This document shows positions 38,970 to 51,999 of a stretch of DNA of 64,000 bases, piece after piece. The stretch is from Zychaea mexicana (taxonomy: Eukaryota > Mucoromycota > Mucoromycetes > Mucorales > Lichtheimiaceae), in contig NW_026516666.1 of assembly GCF_025766255.1 (NCBI RefSeq), positions 949,357 to 1,013,356 of the forward strand, read 5' to 3'. Made by a program: the position numbers and the translations under genes. Positions within the stretch are counted from its first letter, which is position 1, and each line of letters opens with the position of its first letter. The notes under the pieces are model-generated. The model ran no database searches. It was not told the DNA's origin and saw nothing but the letters and a program-made list of their open reading frames with translations.

Positions 38970-39158
38970 ATCCCACTACTGTATGCTGACGGTCCTTATA
39001 TGAAAATAACAATAAAAATCGTTGGAAGCTCCTCAGAAAAAAGAGCGGAGTAGTTAGAACCGAGCTTCCATATTTATTCATTTTTGATGCAAGTCAACAG
39101 TTTGGTGTATCCATTCAGGTGAAGTATTTGATTTATTGCTATTACATTGGTGAATTCT

Positions 39159-40180
39159 TTATACGAGCAACCAGACAAGTGCTCCAGTAAGGGTAAACAA
39201 CGCTGCTGGGTTAAGTACATGATTAGTGACCAACGCATCAGAAGCTGCCGTGGATGTTCCGCTGGCACGTGTTGCACTAGCACTCTTAGAGTGTGCCAAA
39301 GATCCGCTGGCAGCTTTGGCAACCTGTGATGATGATCCAGCATTGGCACTGCTGGCACTAATTGAAGCACCACTGTTGCCATTTGATGTGTGGGTACCGG
39401 CTGGAGGGGGAGCTGTTGCTGCCCTGACCATAGTGTTCTCTTCTTCATCTTCTTCGCTTGAATGGGAACTTTGGGAAAGGGTATGCATCGAATGGACGTC
39501 TTTGTCTTCATCTGTGTCCTTTTCTTCCTCCGTTTGTTTGATATCTTTCTCCGTGTCATGCTGATGATTGTTCGATTTGCTGTCCCGCTCGTGAGCGCTC
39601 ATTTTCTTGCTCTTGCTTTCATTATCGTCCTCATCGATGAATTTTTCGGGTACATCGTCTTTCAAATCTGAAGGTCTGCTCCAAAAACCGCCGACTTGCT
39701 GTTTGTTTCGACCTTCATGCTCATCGTCGTCCTCTTCTTCATCTTCTTCTCCTTCATGTTCTTCATTCATGAGTTGATTCCGGCCTTGAGGTTCTGGGAA
39801 ATCACTTAATTCGTCCAGACTATCTTCATCATCATCTTCTTCTTCTTCTTCCAAGCTTTCGAATTCGTCTTGTTGAGGTCCGTGGCTCCCGCCGACATCG
39901 CTGTCGCCACTCTCAATAGCGATATAACTAGCTACTGAAACCTCTTCTGTATCTCTTTGGTTTTTTTCGTCCATGGCAGCAATACCAGGAGCTTGCGGGG
40001 CTTCATGTACCTCAGAAATATCCTGCTTAGCTTCGCCATCTGTACCTTAGTCGTAGAGCAGTTAGCATTTAGAGGAGATCCATGGATTTCTCAAGATACA
40101 AACTACTTACTAGTAACGGAAGCAGAGGAGGCACAAATCAAGGCACTGGCAAGGATAACAGTGGTTCCGAGAAGCTTCAT
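39159..40180 (-). CDS. secreted acidic protein with predicted GPI anchor
   Basis: Two exons: 40180-40111 and 40045-39159; 318 residues. The start MKLLGTTVILASALICASSA is a classic signal peptide, cleaved near ASSASVT. The middle is very acidic, with runs of Glu/Asp and Asp/Glu-Ser, and contains HEGRNKQQVGGFWSRPSDLK. The last 100 residues are Ser/Ala/Thr-rich and end in a hydrophobic tail, NPAALFTLTGALVWLLV, with no charged residues after it. That is the standard GPI-attachment signal. A cell-wall or plasma-membrane surface protein is inferred. No enzyme domain was recognised. Confidence 0.72.
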
Positions 40181-42524
40181 TTTTCAGAAAAGTTGAGTGA
40201 AAAGGGGGAAAAGAAAAACAATGCAGCTCCTTTTAGTATTACATATGTTCTTCACTGGTACATTAGATCGGAAAATATACATAGCTACGATTAACGTGTA
40301 CATTCTTTATGTGGTGCTACCATTGATTACAATAATTGTAATCGGACCTTGACATATAGCTCTACCAGAGAATCAGATCAGAATGGGTATGCGCTACATA
40401 GTGTTTCACACTGTACCGACAATATGACAGCCGCATATAAATGTCAAATACACCGTTCACTCTATTGTGTAATATGCTTCTGTCTTGACAGAATAATAAT
40501 AATCGTTATCATTGCCTTTGGAAAAAGAAGATAGCTTCGACGAACAGGCCGCACTAATTAAAAGCATTGTTATCAATAGCACGCTTGCAGCAGTGTTGTC
40601 TGCAGCATACATTGTATGATTGGCTCGTTTAAATTTGGACTACTCTTAAGTACGTCTGCTATTCAGTAGCACATTTAAAATTTAATTATCGCCGCATAAA
40701 GGCGATGAAAACCGCAGCGTCTGTTTGCAATCGACAAAACATCTGGTATCCTTCATTTCTAGAAAGTTCCTCTATCACAGATAACTAGTGTATAGCCATC
40801 TTTAACTGCATTACGCCAACTATCAAGCCAGAAATGTTTCGATTTATCAACAATTCGATGTTGCTCACCTACATACACAGTGACAGAAGAAACTTTCAGC
40901 GACAAGTACAGTAGGGTATATGAATTATATGATAAATTGGGATTTCCCTTGTTGGCTGGTAAACAGCCTCTTTACGCGAATGCTTTTATTATATATCACT
41001 ACTGTAATTGACTAGGACGAAAATTGATGGCAAACTAACATTAGTCGAGGCTTGATCATAAAATCAGATTTTATCACCCATATATGTATAATGTGATGGC
41101 TTTTTAAATCTCCTTCATTGTACATGTACAGTACGTGTCACGTTTTGTATCATTGAGGACTAACGATGAAGATGTAGGATCAATTTAGCATTTTGTGGCC
41201 TCATAACTATTTATCAGGTTTTAAGCGATCTAGTACATATGGAGCAAGATAGCATAAAAAAGGCGTTATTATCAAACTACGATACGGCCTCGCGTTTTCT
41301 TTCGTGCTTTTTCTTTACTACCAAAATTTCTTTGTTACGAAACAAAGATATTTGAGGTCTACAGGACTAATCAACCTTAAAAAACATTAGCAGGTAGAAG
41401 TATGCTGATCAAACTCCTCCATGTATGATTTCGTTTGTTAAAGTTTCCGTTGATTTCTGTATTACTTTATGTGATCTTTTAGAGGAATTTGATTCTATAT
41501 CTAATAAAGTTGTTTCAAACACTGTGCGAGCTTGCACAACAGATATAAATCATTTCTTTCAGCAGTCGAACGATTTGATATGAAAACCTCTACGAAACTC
41601 GAATTACTGCAGCATTAGTTTCCGAGAACCACATTGGATCGCTATACGATCATCTTGACCACCATTTTAATGCCGACGAGTTAGACGTCAGCAGCAATAA
41701 CTGTTAACACTTCGTGCGGGCCCTGAAGTGCTTGAGCCATCATTACTTGATCAAACGCAAGTCGACTCTTGCAAAAAAAACATTTCAACTACGCCAACAA
41801 ATTTTACCTATTGCTATGTCCCTCTTGTATCAAGCTCTCCTCCTTCCCCTGCTAATAAGCCGGTCAATGGTCGAGAGCCAACTGCAATTCCAAGAGTACA
41901 GCCGCGATTACGACCAGGATATGCGGAAATATTTGTTATGACGACCAATACCGGACTCATGCTCGTTGTTGGATGATGGTATTCAAACGCTACAGCGCCG
42001 GTAGTAAAGCCATTTCTTGCACTAGCTGTAGTCCCAGCCTCGTTGCTCTCCTTTTAAAATTCACATACAACATAGGTGTTCGAATAGTCAGTGCCTTGTA
42101 TGAGCAAGTCATTAGCAATTTCTTTACCTGTACCATGCATACATCTGTGATACGGTCATCAAATTTTAAAAATGAACATTAAAAATTGCTTGAAAAACTT
42201 ACATGCTTAACTGACATGACGAAGTTAACAAGCTTATGCTCCCTTGTTGATCCGTATATGTAGGTAATAGAACAGGGTAGACAAAGTTTAAATACTGGCA
42301 TTAAGACGAGTACCCTGTTGATTTAGGTCGTTTATAGACACTACTGTAGTACTGTGCACTAAATATCTATATTGCGACTATTCTTTGTGCTCCTCATCAG
42401 GCATACATTATCCTGAAGTAATGTGGCATACACTTCAGCTGTTAACATAAGAAGCATAGTATATTTATATTTAAACTTTGTAAGATATATAGCGCTGTTG
42501 ATTGAGAAGAAAGTATCCGGTTGC
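40181..42524. other. 2.3-kb spacer with a decayed coding-like segment
   Basis: Mostly featureless AT-rich DNA. From about 41425 to 41980 on the plus strand, three overlapping frames carry coding-like peptides in succession: SFVKVSVDFCITLCDLLEEF, then RITAALVSENHIGSLYDHLD, then NISTTPTNFTYCYVPLVSSS. Each shift is interrupted by a stop and no intron joins them. This looks like a decayed gene, but no family was recognised. Confidence 0.35.
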
Positions 42525-45500
42525 TTACATGCCGCCACCGCCGCCACCATCGCCACCGCCACCGCCGCCACCACCTCCTCCTCCTCCTCCTCCTCCTCCT
42601 CCTCCATCACCTCCTCCGCCACTTGATCCGCCTCCGCCTCCACTGTCGAACCCTACGCAATTAAATTTGAAGGACAAAAAGCATATATTAGCAATATGAA
42701 CGTGTTCGTAATATTTGGTTCTTAAAAGAGCCTACCTGCCGCGGAGAATCCACCACTAAAACCGCCATCGCCAGTACTGAAGCCACCACTTAATAAAGTG
42801 AGGTAATCTGTTCCAGAGGGGTCACCACCTGTCGTTGTACATGCATACCCACTGTATGCCTTACAATAGCGATAGGTTTCACAGGGATAAAACAATGCGC
42901 CTTTAAAATTGCCAAAAGGTGTTGTCTTGAATTTACAGTCGGCTTCAGAGTACCAATCGAGACCATCCGTTGTCCAACCCCATGCTCGATGCTTATTCGA
43001 ATATTTGCGATGCATGGCACCGAATGTGCTGTGCTGCGGAATCCACCATTCGTAGTATATATGTTTTTTTCCGTTTTTGCCGTTAAGATAATCTAAGAAC
43101 CCATATCTCGTACTCAAATCATTCTTGCCGATGAAGTACTCTGGGTTCTTTGGGTGAGCCACCACAATACTGCTGCCACTTGGTATACGACCAAACCATC
43201 GTTTACTCTTATATGAAGTCGCTCTGTTCGGGATCATCTTCGGTGGGTACGTTTTAGTTTCTATGCGTACATATATAAGATAAAGTTAGTAATGCAGCAT
43301 GACCGCTACGCCTATATTGTCGCTGCGTTACAACTATTTTCTGTAGTTTCGTATCAACGACAATGCTAAAAGCCTTACCATGTCTAGTTCAAGATCAATG
43401 TGATGATGGTGAGCAATGTGGTCGATGAAGTTGTTAAATTAATATTGACGTTAAGATATTCTTTGCTGTCGGTAGGTCGGAACAAGTCGCTTTAGAAAGT
43501 GATATTTACCGAAAACGTATATTTTCTGTGTGAACGACGTGATCCAAAATCATTCTAAAAGATAGAAGACAACAAGAACGAATGAGAACCGGAAATATTA
43601 ATGATTCGAGCGTGGCTTTACTCCATCTTCAAGTATCCCTATTGTTACCATTATACTTTTGCTACACTACATACCCTATGTAACCGTGTCCAGTATGTGA
43701 TACGTCCTTTAATATTTGATTACGAGTTTCATTTACAGTATCAGCAGAAACGAGACGTTCCGATGATGCTGTTGCATAGAGGAAACCCCGATTGCTGCCT
43801 TTCATAGCAGTCTGTGGCAGGGTAGCATAGCGAAGAACATAGCCACTATGGATAGGAATGTTGTGTTGTAACCCGTCATCGCTATTGTGAAAACTAAAGT
43901 CTTCAAGCCTAATAATATAGTAACATGATGAGTGTATGATGCAACCTAGCTAGCACCAATTTCCGTGTATAAAAATGAATATCACTACAAGTTGCTTTGA
44001 TACTGTACGTTTTAAAAGATATCCTTTTTTTCACGTTTGTGTTGATAAGGGTATCTTTCAGCTGCTTATATACTCGAGGATTCAGCGCAGCTTCATTTCT
44101 GGGTTTGGAAAATGTCTGTCGCGCAAGTCCTTTCATCATGGTCACGTCTAAGTTCCGCTGTATAAATGATGATGGAGGAGGGAAATTTGTCCAAGACTCT
44201 TCCGTTGCAGTAAGATGCTCTTTCACTTTGGAAGGGTCTAGAGTATTATCATGATTTATGACTCGGCCTAACTCATTGTTCATAAAACTGAAATAGCGCC
44301 AAGGATGCATCATGTGTACATGCCAGACAAAATCTGCGTTGCAATGAACAAATTATATTCCTATTAGTGTTCATCATTATAAGAGTGCTTCAATTTATAG
44401 TCAATGCTTTTTAATGATTATACGTTACCGACAGCCCACGTAGGAAGAGGTACTTTGCCATTCTTTTGCTTCTTCATGAGCAGCAAAAAGTCGTGATAAT
44501 CGTTTATCGCACTAGGGATTTCAACGCGTGCATGATCCTTCCATTTTGGCGATATTTTTGTAACCATTGTTGATATAAACTCTCGCTGCTGTAGCATGGC
44601 TTGGATCAGATCGGTTGAAAATGGTGTTGGATTATTTGTGTAGGTGCTTCGTAGAGTAGCTACAACATCTGAATTTACATGTTTAACGGTACAGTCAAGA
44701 AAATTCATCAATAGATAATCAATTCTCCCTTTTACACTCTATTAATACAGTAATTTACCTTTTGCAACACGTAAGTCGTAACCATAAGTTTCTTCGAATC
44801 CAGAAAAGGAAGCGTTCCTGGAATCGTTTGCTTTGTCAAGGTAGTATATTTGCTGTTGTCGCTGCTGCTCTTCGTTGATAGTATCTAAAATTCTGTCGAC
44901 GCTCTTGCATTTTTCTGGATCTGTCTTCCTTAGAGACTCGACACGATTCTCTAAATTTCTGAGAACCGTGGTTTCGGCAAGAGGAATATTTCTTGTTTTG
45001 CCATTGTTGTCCAATTGCCGACCCCTTATTAATAAATAGCTGACGGTGAGTATGTATAGTAGAGACAGATTATTAATTACTTACTTTATGTTTTTATCAT
45101 ATTGCAATCCTAGCAATAGTTCATTAACTGCAAGCGTGTCAACAGTGGTATCCTTTCCACAATCGAGCCTTGCGCATTTCAAGGCGACATTCGGATCTGT
45201 TCGAAAGTCCATGTAGCTCTCCCTGTAGAGTAGAAAATGATAGCAAAAAGAGGAGAAGTAGTAACGGCGTGTTACATAGTCATTAAAACAGCTGTTGTAA
45301 GCAAATATAATGAAGGCTCTATATAATTGTATTACTTTACCAGTTTTGGATATAAATTCTGTCATTGCAAAAACCACAGTGAATATACAGTGCACTTCTC
45401 CTGTGAACTTGTTCCTCGAAGGTTTCCGTAAGATTATCAATTCTTACAATTTCTGTTTTTGGGTTATGGTCAATGAACGTTCTCCGTTCCAGATGGGCTT

Positions 45501-46221
45501 TGGTGAGATACCAAGGATATACGAAAAACTTGGCAGTTGAGTACCAGCGAGCACTGTGACGTTTGCCTGTTCTCTGATCGTGCTAAATTCTCATAATGAA
45601 AACAGTTATTATTCGCTCATCTCATTATCTTCATAATCTCCATCTAATTATTACCGTATCACAATTGCGTCTTAAAAGTCAGCAGGACTAAATTATAGAA
45701 ATCGTTACAAGATACATACCATTGCTTTTAAAGGAAAATACTGCTTCCAGGATAGATTGGAAAGGAAAATGACGGGTTTGTCATTCTTCCTTCGATGGAT
45801 ACCTTCCTTTTTGCAGCAAATATCTTCCATATATCGATATGGAGAAAGCAAATGCGCATGCCACGCATAAGCGATATCTTTATTTTTCAAGTAAACGAGT
45901 AATTGTAAATAATTAATGCTCTATTCTTTTTGACTCTCCTTCTTCGTACTTACCCAAAGGCACGGGTTGTTCCTGATCCCATTTTTGCAAAGTATTGTTT
46001 CCACAATTACGGACAAATTCTAGGTATCGTCTTTCTGCCGCTACAATGTAGAGCTTGAAAAGCTCAGCTCCCATCGACTGCTCTACTTCATAAAAGCTCT
46101 CAAGGAGGGACATGTAATAGAAACAGTTCTCCACGGATACGACTCCGTCCAGGAAAGGGCTGCGGTTTTTTCGATAGATGGGATCGCCCTCGAACTTTCG
46201 ATATTTGACGGTGTTTACCAT
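42525..46221 (-). CDS. glycine-rich-domain (DUF1399/GRDP-type) protein, copy B
   Basis: Paralogue of the gene at 25284-28741. Exons: 46221-45954, 45877-45720, 45582-45341, 45222-45085, 45024-44759, 44668-44429, 44333-44009, 43908-43675, 43554-43510, a proposed 5-nt exon at about 43384-43380, 43260-42736 and 42652-42525; 857 residues. Both WHxHxLxP helices are present (DIAYAWHAHLLSPYRY, DFVWHVHMMHPWRYFSFM). The Trp/Tyr segment KHIYYEWWIPQHSTFGAMHR and a poly-Gly tail match copy A. The 59-nt exon 10 of copy A has no equivalent open stretch here, and only a 5-nt exon (ACATG between a TAG acceptor and a GTAAGG donor) restores the frame. The alternative is that copy B is frameshifted at this point. 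Exon 8 may also contain an unrecognised intron. The tail is encoded by an imperfect glycine-codon microsatellite at 42531-42605. A donor-like GTAAGC at the stop leaves a further 3' exon possible. Confidence 0.72.
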
Positions 46222-47935
46222 TTTTTTCTGATGATGATGAAGTAAAAGAGAAAAAAGAGCAGGAAAAAGATGGAAGAGCTCGAGTGTGCTATTTAAAGCG
46301 TTGGGTGTAAATTATGCAGCCACAAGTAGCTTTTAAAGCTGAGTAGCAAAAGAAAGATAGTGATCTCTGTGGAATCTTTGGAAAGTCGATTCGGTTATCA
46401 GCATGCGGCTCAGCCTACCACTTGTCTGGCTTATTTGGGGTTTTTCCTAATGGATGGCGCTTGCTTCTTTTAGAATTAGCATTGGGGATCGAATTCTCAC
46501 CTTGGCTGATGAAGGTGCTTTTACTTGGCGCCAGGCATTTTTATTTATTTCGGTGCGTGTGGGTTTGATGTATGGCGCTTTGAACATTTTCACTTTGGCG
46601 TGATCATCATATTTATGCGAGGTTTTCCTTTTTGGGAGGATTTATCACCCTAGGTTCTCCTCACGACTTGCTGCAACTTTTATTCAATCAAATATCCAGT
46701 TTGATGCTGGCATTCACACTTTGGTTTGACAATACAGCAATAACACCAGAGGCAAATTCACCAATGCGCTCACCATTTGCTTTGGTGGCATCGATTCTAA
46801 TTACTGTTGTTCCATTTGTCACGCTCGATACTGGACTTTGCTGTGTCACAGTTTGAGTTTGAGTTAGAATTTGACCCGGGCTGTATCAGCCATTGCAAAG
46901 GCCTATGCATCCGAAATGTTGCCCTACATTTCTTCTTCGTCTGTTTATGAATCACTTAAATTGAGTTGTCATGCATTTACGAAAGAAGGTTGTTTGTTTA
47001 TTGCGAAAGTAGACTGACTGTAAGATTCTTGGGTGTTCATAGTGAAAACGCGTACGATAAACCAGTTATCCCACTTACTCCGCGCGTGTGGCATTTATCA
47101 CGCTGGGGGCACTCGTGACATACGTCACTCGTGCGGCGTGATAAATGCCATATCACGGCGGAGCCGTGCTATAACTAACATATTTCAACCTTGGCATCCC
47201 ATAATTTTCGCAGTGGTTCAAGTACCATATCAACACAGTGTGAATGACTTATCTGCACGATAAAGGACATGCATTATAATATAATGATTATGGCATGGAT
47301 GCCAAAAGATGCTTGTTGAAGGATATGCTTACCATTAAAGGGTTGTACATTAAACATCGTGCATAAATAATTGCCTTCATGTTGCTTCGAATAAATGCTA
47401 TCCACGAAAATGCTTAGCACGTATACGACTCAATTGCGTCTATCGTTAGCTCCGAACAGCTGAATACTATTGAGCGCTTCATATAGACAGTCAGTTCAAT
47501 TATCTTTACTGACATGGTTTGGGATACGCGACCTATCAAGCAACATACTTGGCCCCGCCCTGAGAAATGAGACCGGATTTACAATATAATCGCGTTTCCA
47601 CCCAATTTTTGACACGGAATACCACGTATCTACTGGTGATGTTGAATGTTTTCGTCCTTTAAAATGGCATCACAGGCAACAGTAGAAGCTCGAACCCGTT
47701 GTTGTTGTTGGGTGATTGACTGGCTTCTTGTATAAAGGAGCAGAAAGTTAGCGACTCAGGCCCTACAATCTCTCATCTCATGAACATGTTGCTTGTGGAC
47801 AAATAGAGCGCTGCTTTTAACAGATAGCTAAGCATGGATGAAAGTAAAAAAAGCGGGGTGGAAAAAGAAAAGAAATAAGCGTGTGCATGATATTTGCAGG
47901 CCGTGAACCTCTTCCCCATACACTTGCTTTTGACA
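46222..47935. other. 1.7-kb spacer with hairpins and coding-like scraps
   Basis: Between the start of GRDP copy B (-) and cullin-4 (+). The plus strand at about 46876-47017 reads NLTRAVSAIAKAYASEMLPY and continues to a TGA, preceded by an acceptor-like GTTAG. Upstream, 46480-46600 also contains open coding-like sequence. No closed model or family was found. A hairpin cluster at 47089-47168 is listed separately. The region just before cullin-4 is its promoter. Confidence 0.35.
47089..47168. repeat. cluster of perfect inverted repeats
   Basis: A perfect 15-bp inverted repeat has arms at 47089-47103 (TGGCATTTATCACGC) and 47136-47150. A nested GTGAC/GTCAC stem sits in its loop. A second hairpin, CACGGC-GGA-GCCGTG, is at 47154-47168. 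The loop also carries the direct repeat CACTCGTG. The GC content is well above that of the surroundings. Confidence 0.8.
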
Positions 47936-50900
47936 ATGGATATGGATTACGAGGTTGGCGAACCAAGCGCCAAACGAATGCGCGTCGAGCATAAAGAACC
48001 AGATAGTCGACCATTCAGCTCCTTCCTCTCCAGTTCTTCTTTTCGAAGATCGAAAAAGCATCCCGTATTATCCGACAAAAAACTCATAGTTTACAATCTC
48101 AAAGGTTACAAATCCGATCAACAACAAACATGAGAAGGATTTTTCTCGTTTAACGATCTTTCTTTCTTTCATGCTACGAGAATAACTGAGCAGAATGTTC
48201 TTCATATTTTAGTGGAACGACCGCCACTTCCTGACCAATTCGAGGAAGATGCCTGGACTAAGCTGAAGCAAGCCATTCATGCGATCCAGAGTCATACAAA
48301 ACCTACGGAAAGTCTTGAAGTGCTTTATCAGGTACATACATGCTCATATGGTTTCTTTTGCTCGTGCAGCTCTTTCTTAGCTACTGCTTCATATATGCAT
48401 TTTTTATCTTTTGCCCAGCTATGTGAGAACCTATGTCAGTACAACCTTGGGGAAAAGCTATGCGATCAGTTTTATGCAGAGTGTAGCAGTTATGTCAAAC
48501 AAGAGTTCGCAAAACTAGAAAAGTAAGTTCTTTTCCTCGCTTACGGGTTCACCAGGATAATAAGTGTATGACGCTCTTATACTGATCAAATCGGTGGAAT
48601 GTATATTCAGCGATACTACCGAGGATGGAAGGACTTACTTAAAGTCTGTAGATGTATGGTGGAGAACTTACTGCGATCAATTGGTATGGCGTTATCTCAT
48701 ACATAACAGTGCTGCTGTAATAATGGATATATTTGACTCTTTGATCTAACTTTCACCTTTACAGTCGCAAATTCGTGCTATATTCCTGTACTTGGATCGT
48801 ACCACTGCTGCCTCTTTATATGGCTCACTATGGTAATATACTTTACTTTTATCCTTTGCTTTGCGGCATTATATAACTTACGCGTTAAGTGACCCGTGGA
48901 GTCCTCATCGTTGTTCTACGTCAATAGGAACTTGGGTATGATAATGTTTGGAGAAGTATATCAGGATTGTCAGAAAGTACGACAGCGAGTGATTGAGAAC
49001 GCTCTTGATCTTGTCCGATGCGAAAGGTATGCCCAAAAATTAATAGCAAGAGTAGTTGCGGATGGATGAACACGATCACCATATAAGAAAAAGGAAAAGA
49101 AGCTGATACTGCTAGTTTTTATCTTGTAATCAGAGATGGCAAGGATGCAGACTCACCATTGCTGCAATCGGTGCTACACATGTTAATCGATCTCAAACGG
49201 TACCACAGAGATTTCGAGCCTCGCCTGCTGGAAGAGTCCAAAAATTACTATGACGCAGAAGGCAATCGACTTGTGCAGGAAATGGATATGTCCATGTACT
49301 TGGAACACGTTGCCTATCGTATCCATCAAGAAGTTCAGCATGTCAATACCAAGAAGCTGTTTGATAAATCCACCAAAGTCCCACTTAATTCGATCGTTGA
49401 ACATGAACTTTTGACGAAACGTAGTAAATGTATTTTGGACAAATGTAAGTGATGCTCTCTATTACTGTTGGGTACTCCTAAACGTTCAATATTATGGGAA
49501 TTTCCCTCATGAATTCTTTTCTTTAGGCTTCACTTCATTCATGCAAAATAACAGTGAGGAAGATTTGTCATTGCTGTATCGACTACTACGGAAAGTAAAC
49601 TCCTTAGATACCTGCGTCAAGTTTTTTGGTGACTACGTTAAAGTAATGTTAATAAATTGGTTTTCATATCTAATTTTGCACAAGACAAACCATTATAGCG
49701 GACTAACGATAGTATACTTGGAATACCAAACATGGATGAAAACAGAAAGAAGGTGTATCAATGCTTAAGAAGCGAGGGGTTTCTGATAAGGAGGTGGTTC
49801 CTTTGATCTCGGCATTTAAACGCAAAACCGACATTATCATGCGTCACAGCTTTGAAGGTGATGAACGGTTCTTTGACGCTCGTAAAGAAGGATTCCGTTA
49901 CTTTATCAATTTACGCGAACACCGTACTGCACGGTTGCTGTCAGCATACACAGATCACGTAATGCGAAACTCAGATAAGGTACGAATTTATGAATAGCGT
50001 GTGGATCAAGTATTGCTAGCATACATTGTATTCAAGTTTAATCCTGGATGGGTTTATCCGTTAGACGGAGGACAAGCTAGAGAAAGGCCTTGAACAAGCC
50101 ATGGCAATTTTCAGGTACGTCTTTTTTTTGTAGAGGAGCCGTGACAGTGAGATACATTCTATAAAAATTCTGGTTACTAAACTTATTCTCTAAAATATAC
50201 AGGCTTTTGCACGGTAAGACAGCAAATTACATCCAATAATAGTAATGGGCTTATGGATGCTAAACTATATGTAAAATCAAAAAGGCAAGGATTATTTCCA
50301 AGCGCTTTACCGACGAGATCTTTCCAAACGGTTGCTCCTTGAAGTCAAGAGTCGCAATGCAGAGAAAAGCATGTTAACAAAACTGCGAAAAGGTATATAC
50401 AGAATAGTCTCTATCATGTGATAAGTCAGGCTTATATTAGGCATTTTAGAATGTGGGTTGGCATACACTAGTAAACTTGAAGGCATGCTACGAGACATCA
50501 AATATTCGCATGATATGCTCAATGAATTTAAGGTAAAGAAAATGAAAGTGATATATAAGGGTGATCAGTACTAGCTATGATAATACCTGACCTTGGCTAA
50601 CCAAAATTTATCTACGTGTATCTTGTCTAGGCAACTCCTGCATACAGTCAAACCGATATATCCTTTACTTTCAAAGTAAACATACTAACATATGGTTTCT
50701 GGCCATCATACACACCTATCCATATCAATTTGCCTGAAGAGGTAAGAAAATAAATGGAATCTTTTTTGTATTCTAATGTGTTTGCTGTTTTACGCATTCT
50801 ATTAAACTTTTTTCACTTATCTAGTTTGATAAAATTCAAACAAAATACCAAGAGTTCTATAATGCAAAGTATTCAGGACGACGCCTTACATGGCAGAACT

Positions 50901-51854
50901 CACTCGGTGTATGCGACGTCACCGCCAATTATCCGCTGGTATGGGAATAGTCAACATGGCTGAGAGAGTATGACTACCAAGTTCTAAACAAGCAAATTTT
51001 AACAGGGTGTGCAAGAGCTGACACTGACGTTACTCCAAACAGTCGTGTTACTCATTTTTAATGATGATTCTAAAACGTCTTTGTCCTTCTCTGAAATTTT
51101 GCAAGCTACAAATCTTGGTATGAAGAAACTTATCTTTTCCCCTCTTGAGATATTGCCCCACCTAAAGTGCAGATATATACTGACAAATTGTTTTAATTAG
51201 ATGAGCTGGAACTGCGACGAACATTAAAATCTCTGGCTTGTGGGGAACATAAGCTGATAGTCAAGTTCCCAGACGGAGAAAATGTGGATGATACGGATAC
51301 GTTCACATATAATGAAGGATATGCAAGCTCATTACAGCGTGTACGGATGAACACTGATAAGCTCAAGGAAGTCATTGAAAGCAACACAACCATGCCACGA
51401 ACAGTGCTAATATCGCGAGATCAACAGGTAGTTTATATCCATCGATTGGATCGGACAGGCTATCTGATCACGTTGCTTTCTTTGTTCATTTAGACGGATG
51501 CTGCCATTGTAAGAATTATGAAAGCAAAACGACAACTTAGTCACGGGGCGTTATTGGGAGAAGTAGTGCGACAAATCCAATTTCCAGCAACGGTAAGGAT
51601 TCAAGGGGAGAAATTGAAAGGGCTTCTAGCACTTGAAAATAAAAATCTTCTACGTATACTGACAATGCGAATATAAATAGGCTCAGGATGTAAAGAAGCG
51701 AATCGAATCGCTAATCGAAAAGTAAGGATGAGGTTTTTTTTGTTGTGAAAAAACAACGGCAGCGGGCGCTTTGTAACTCACGCTACTGTTGGTCGCTGTT
51801 TCTAGAGATTATTTGATGCGAACAGAAGACGACGGATACCAATATCTTGAGTGA
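47936..51854 (+). CDS. CUL4: cullin-4, scaffold of CRL4 E3 ubiquitin ligases
   Basis: Binds DDB1 through its N-terminus and an RBX1/E2 module through its C-terminus. Twenty exons: 47936-48104, 48213-48331, 48419-48522, 48611-48683, 48765-48832, 48928-49026, 49134-49444, 49527-49642, 49746-49979, 50065-50114, 50203-50213, 50285-50392, 50450-50532, 50631-50741, 50825-50938, 51006-51117, 51201-51427, 51494-51592, 51681-51721 and 51806-51854; 765 residues, all phases closing. KKLIVYNLKVERPPLPDQFE identifies the cullin-4 subgroup. The cullin-homology block covers GKDYFQALYRRDLSKRLLLE, VNILTYGFWPSYTPI, and SGRRLTWQNSLGVCDV. The neddylation helix is DAAIVRIMKAKRQLSH, with the acceptor lysine at about K713, and the C-terminal winged helix ends DYLMRTEDDGYQYLE. 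Exon 11 is an 11-nt micro-exon that supplies the RLLHG residues conserved in all cullins. Confidence 0.95.
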
Positions 51855-51999
51855 TAGCAATAGTGGTTCTATGTTTTCTGCTGGAATAAAGCAATAACAT
51901 ATATTTCATCAGTAATATATACAGGTTGATGCGTGCAAAATTATCATGATAATTAGGTACCTTTCCAAGTGACAATACCTGCATTTATAAACGCTGTCA

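Noticed and set aside
47150..47180. Helitron 3' end (hairpin followed by CTAA)
   Set aside because: A CTAA lies after the hairpin, but the next base is C rather than the expected T and no Rep/helicase or 5' TC end was found nearby.
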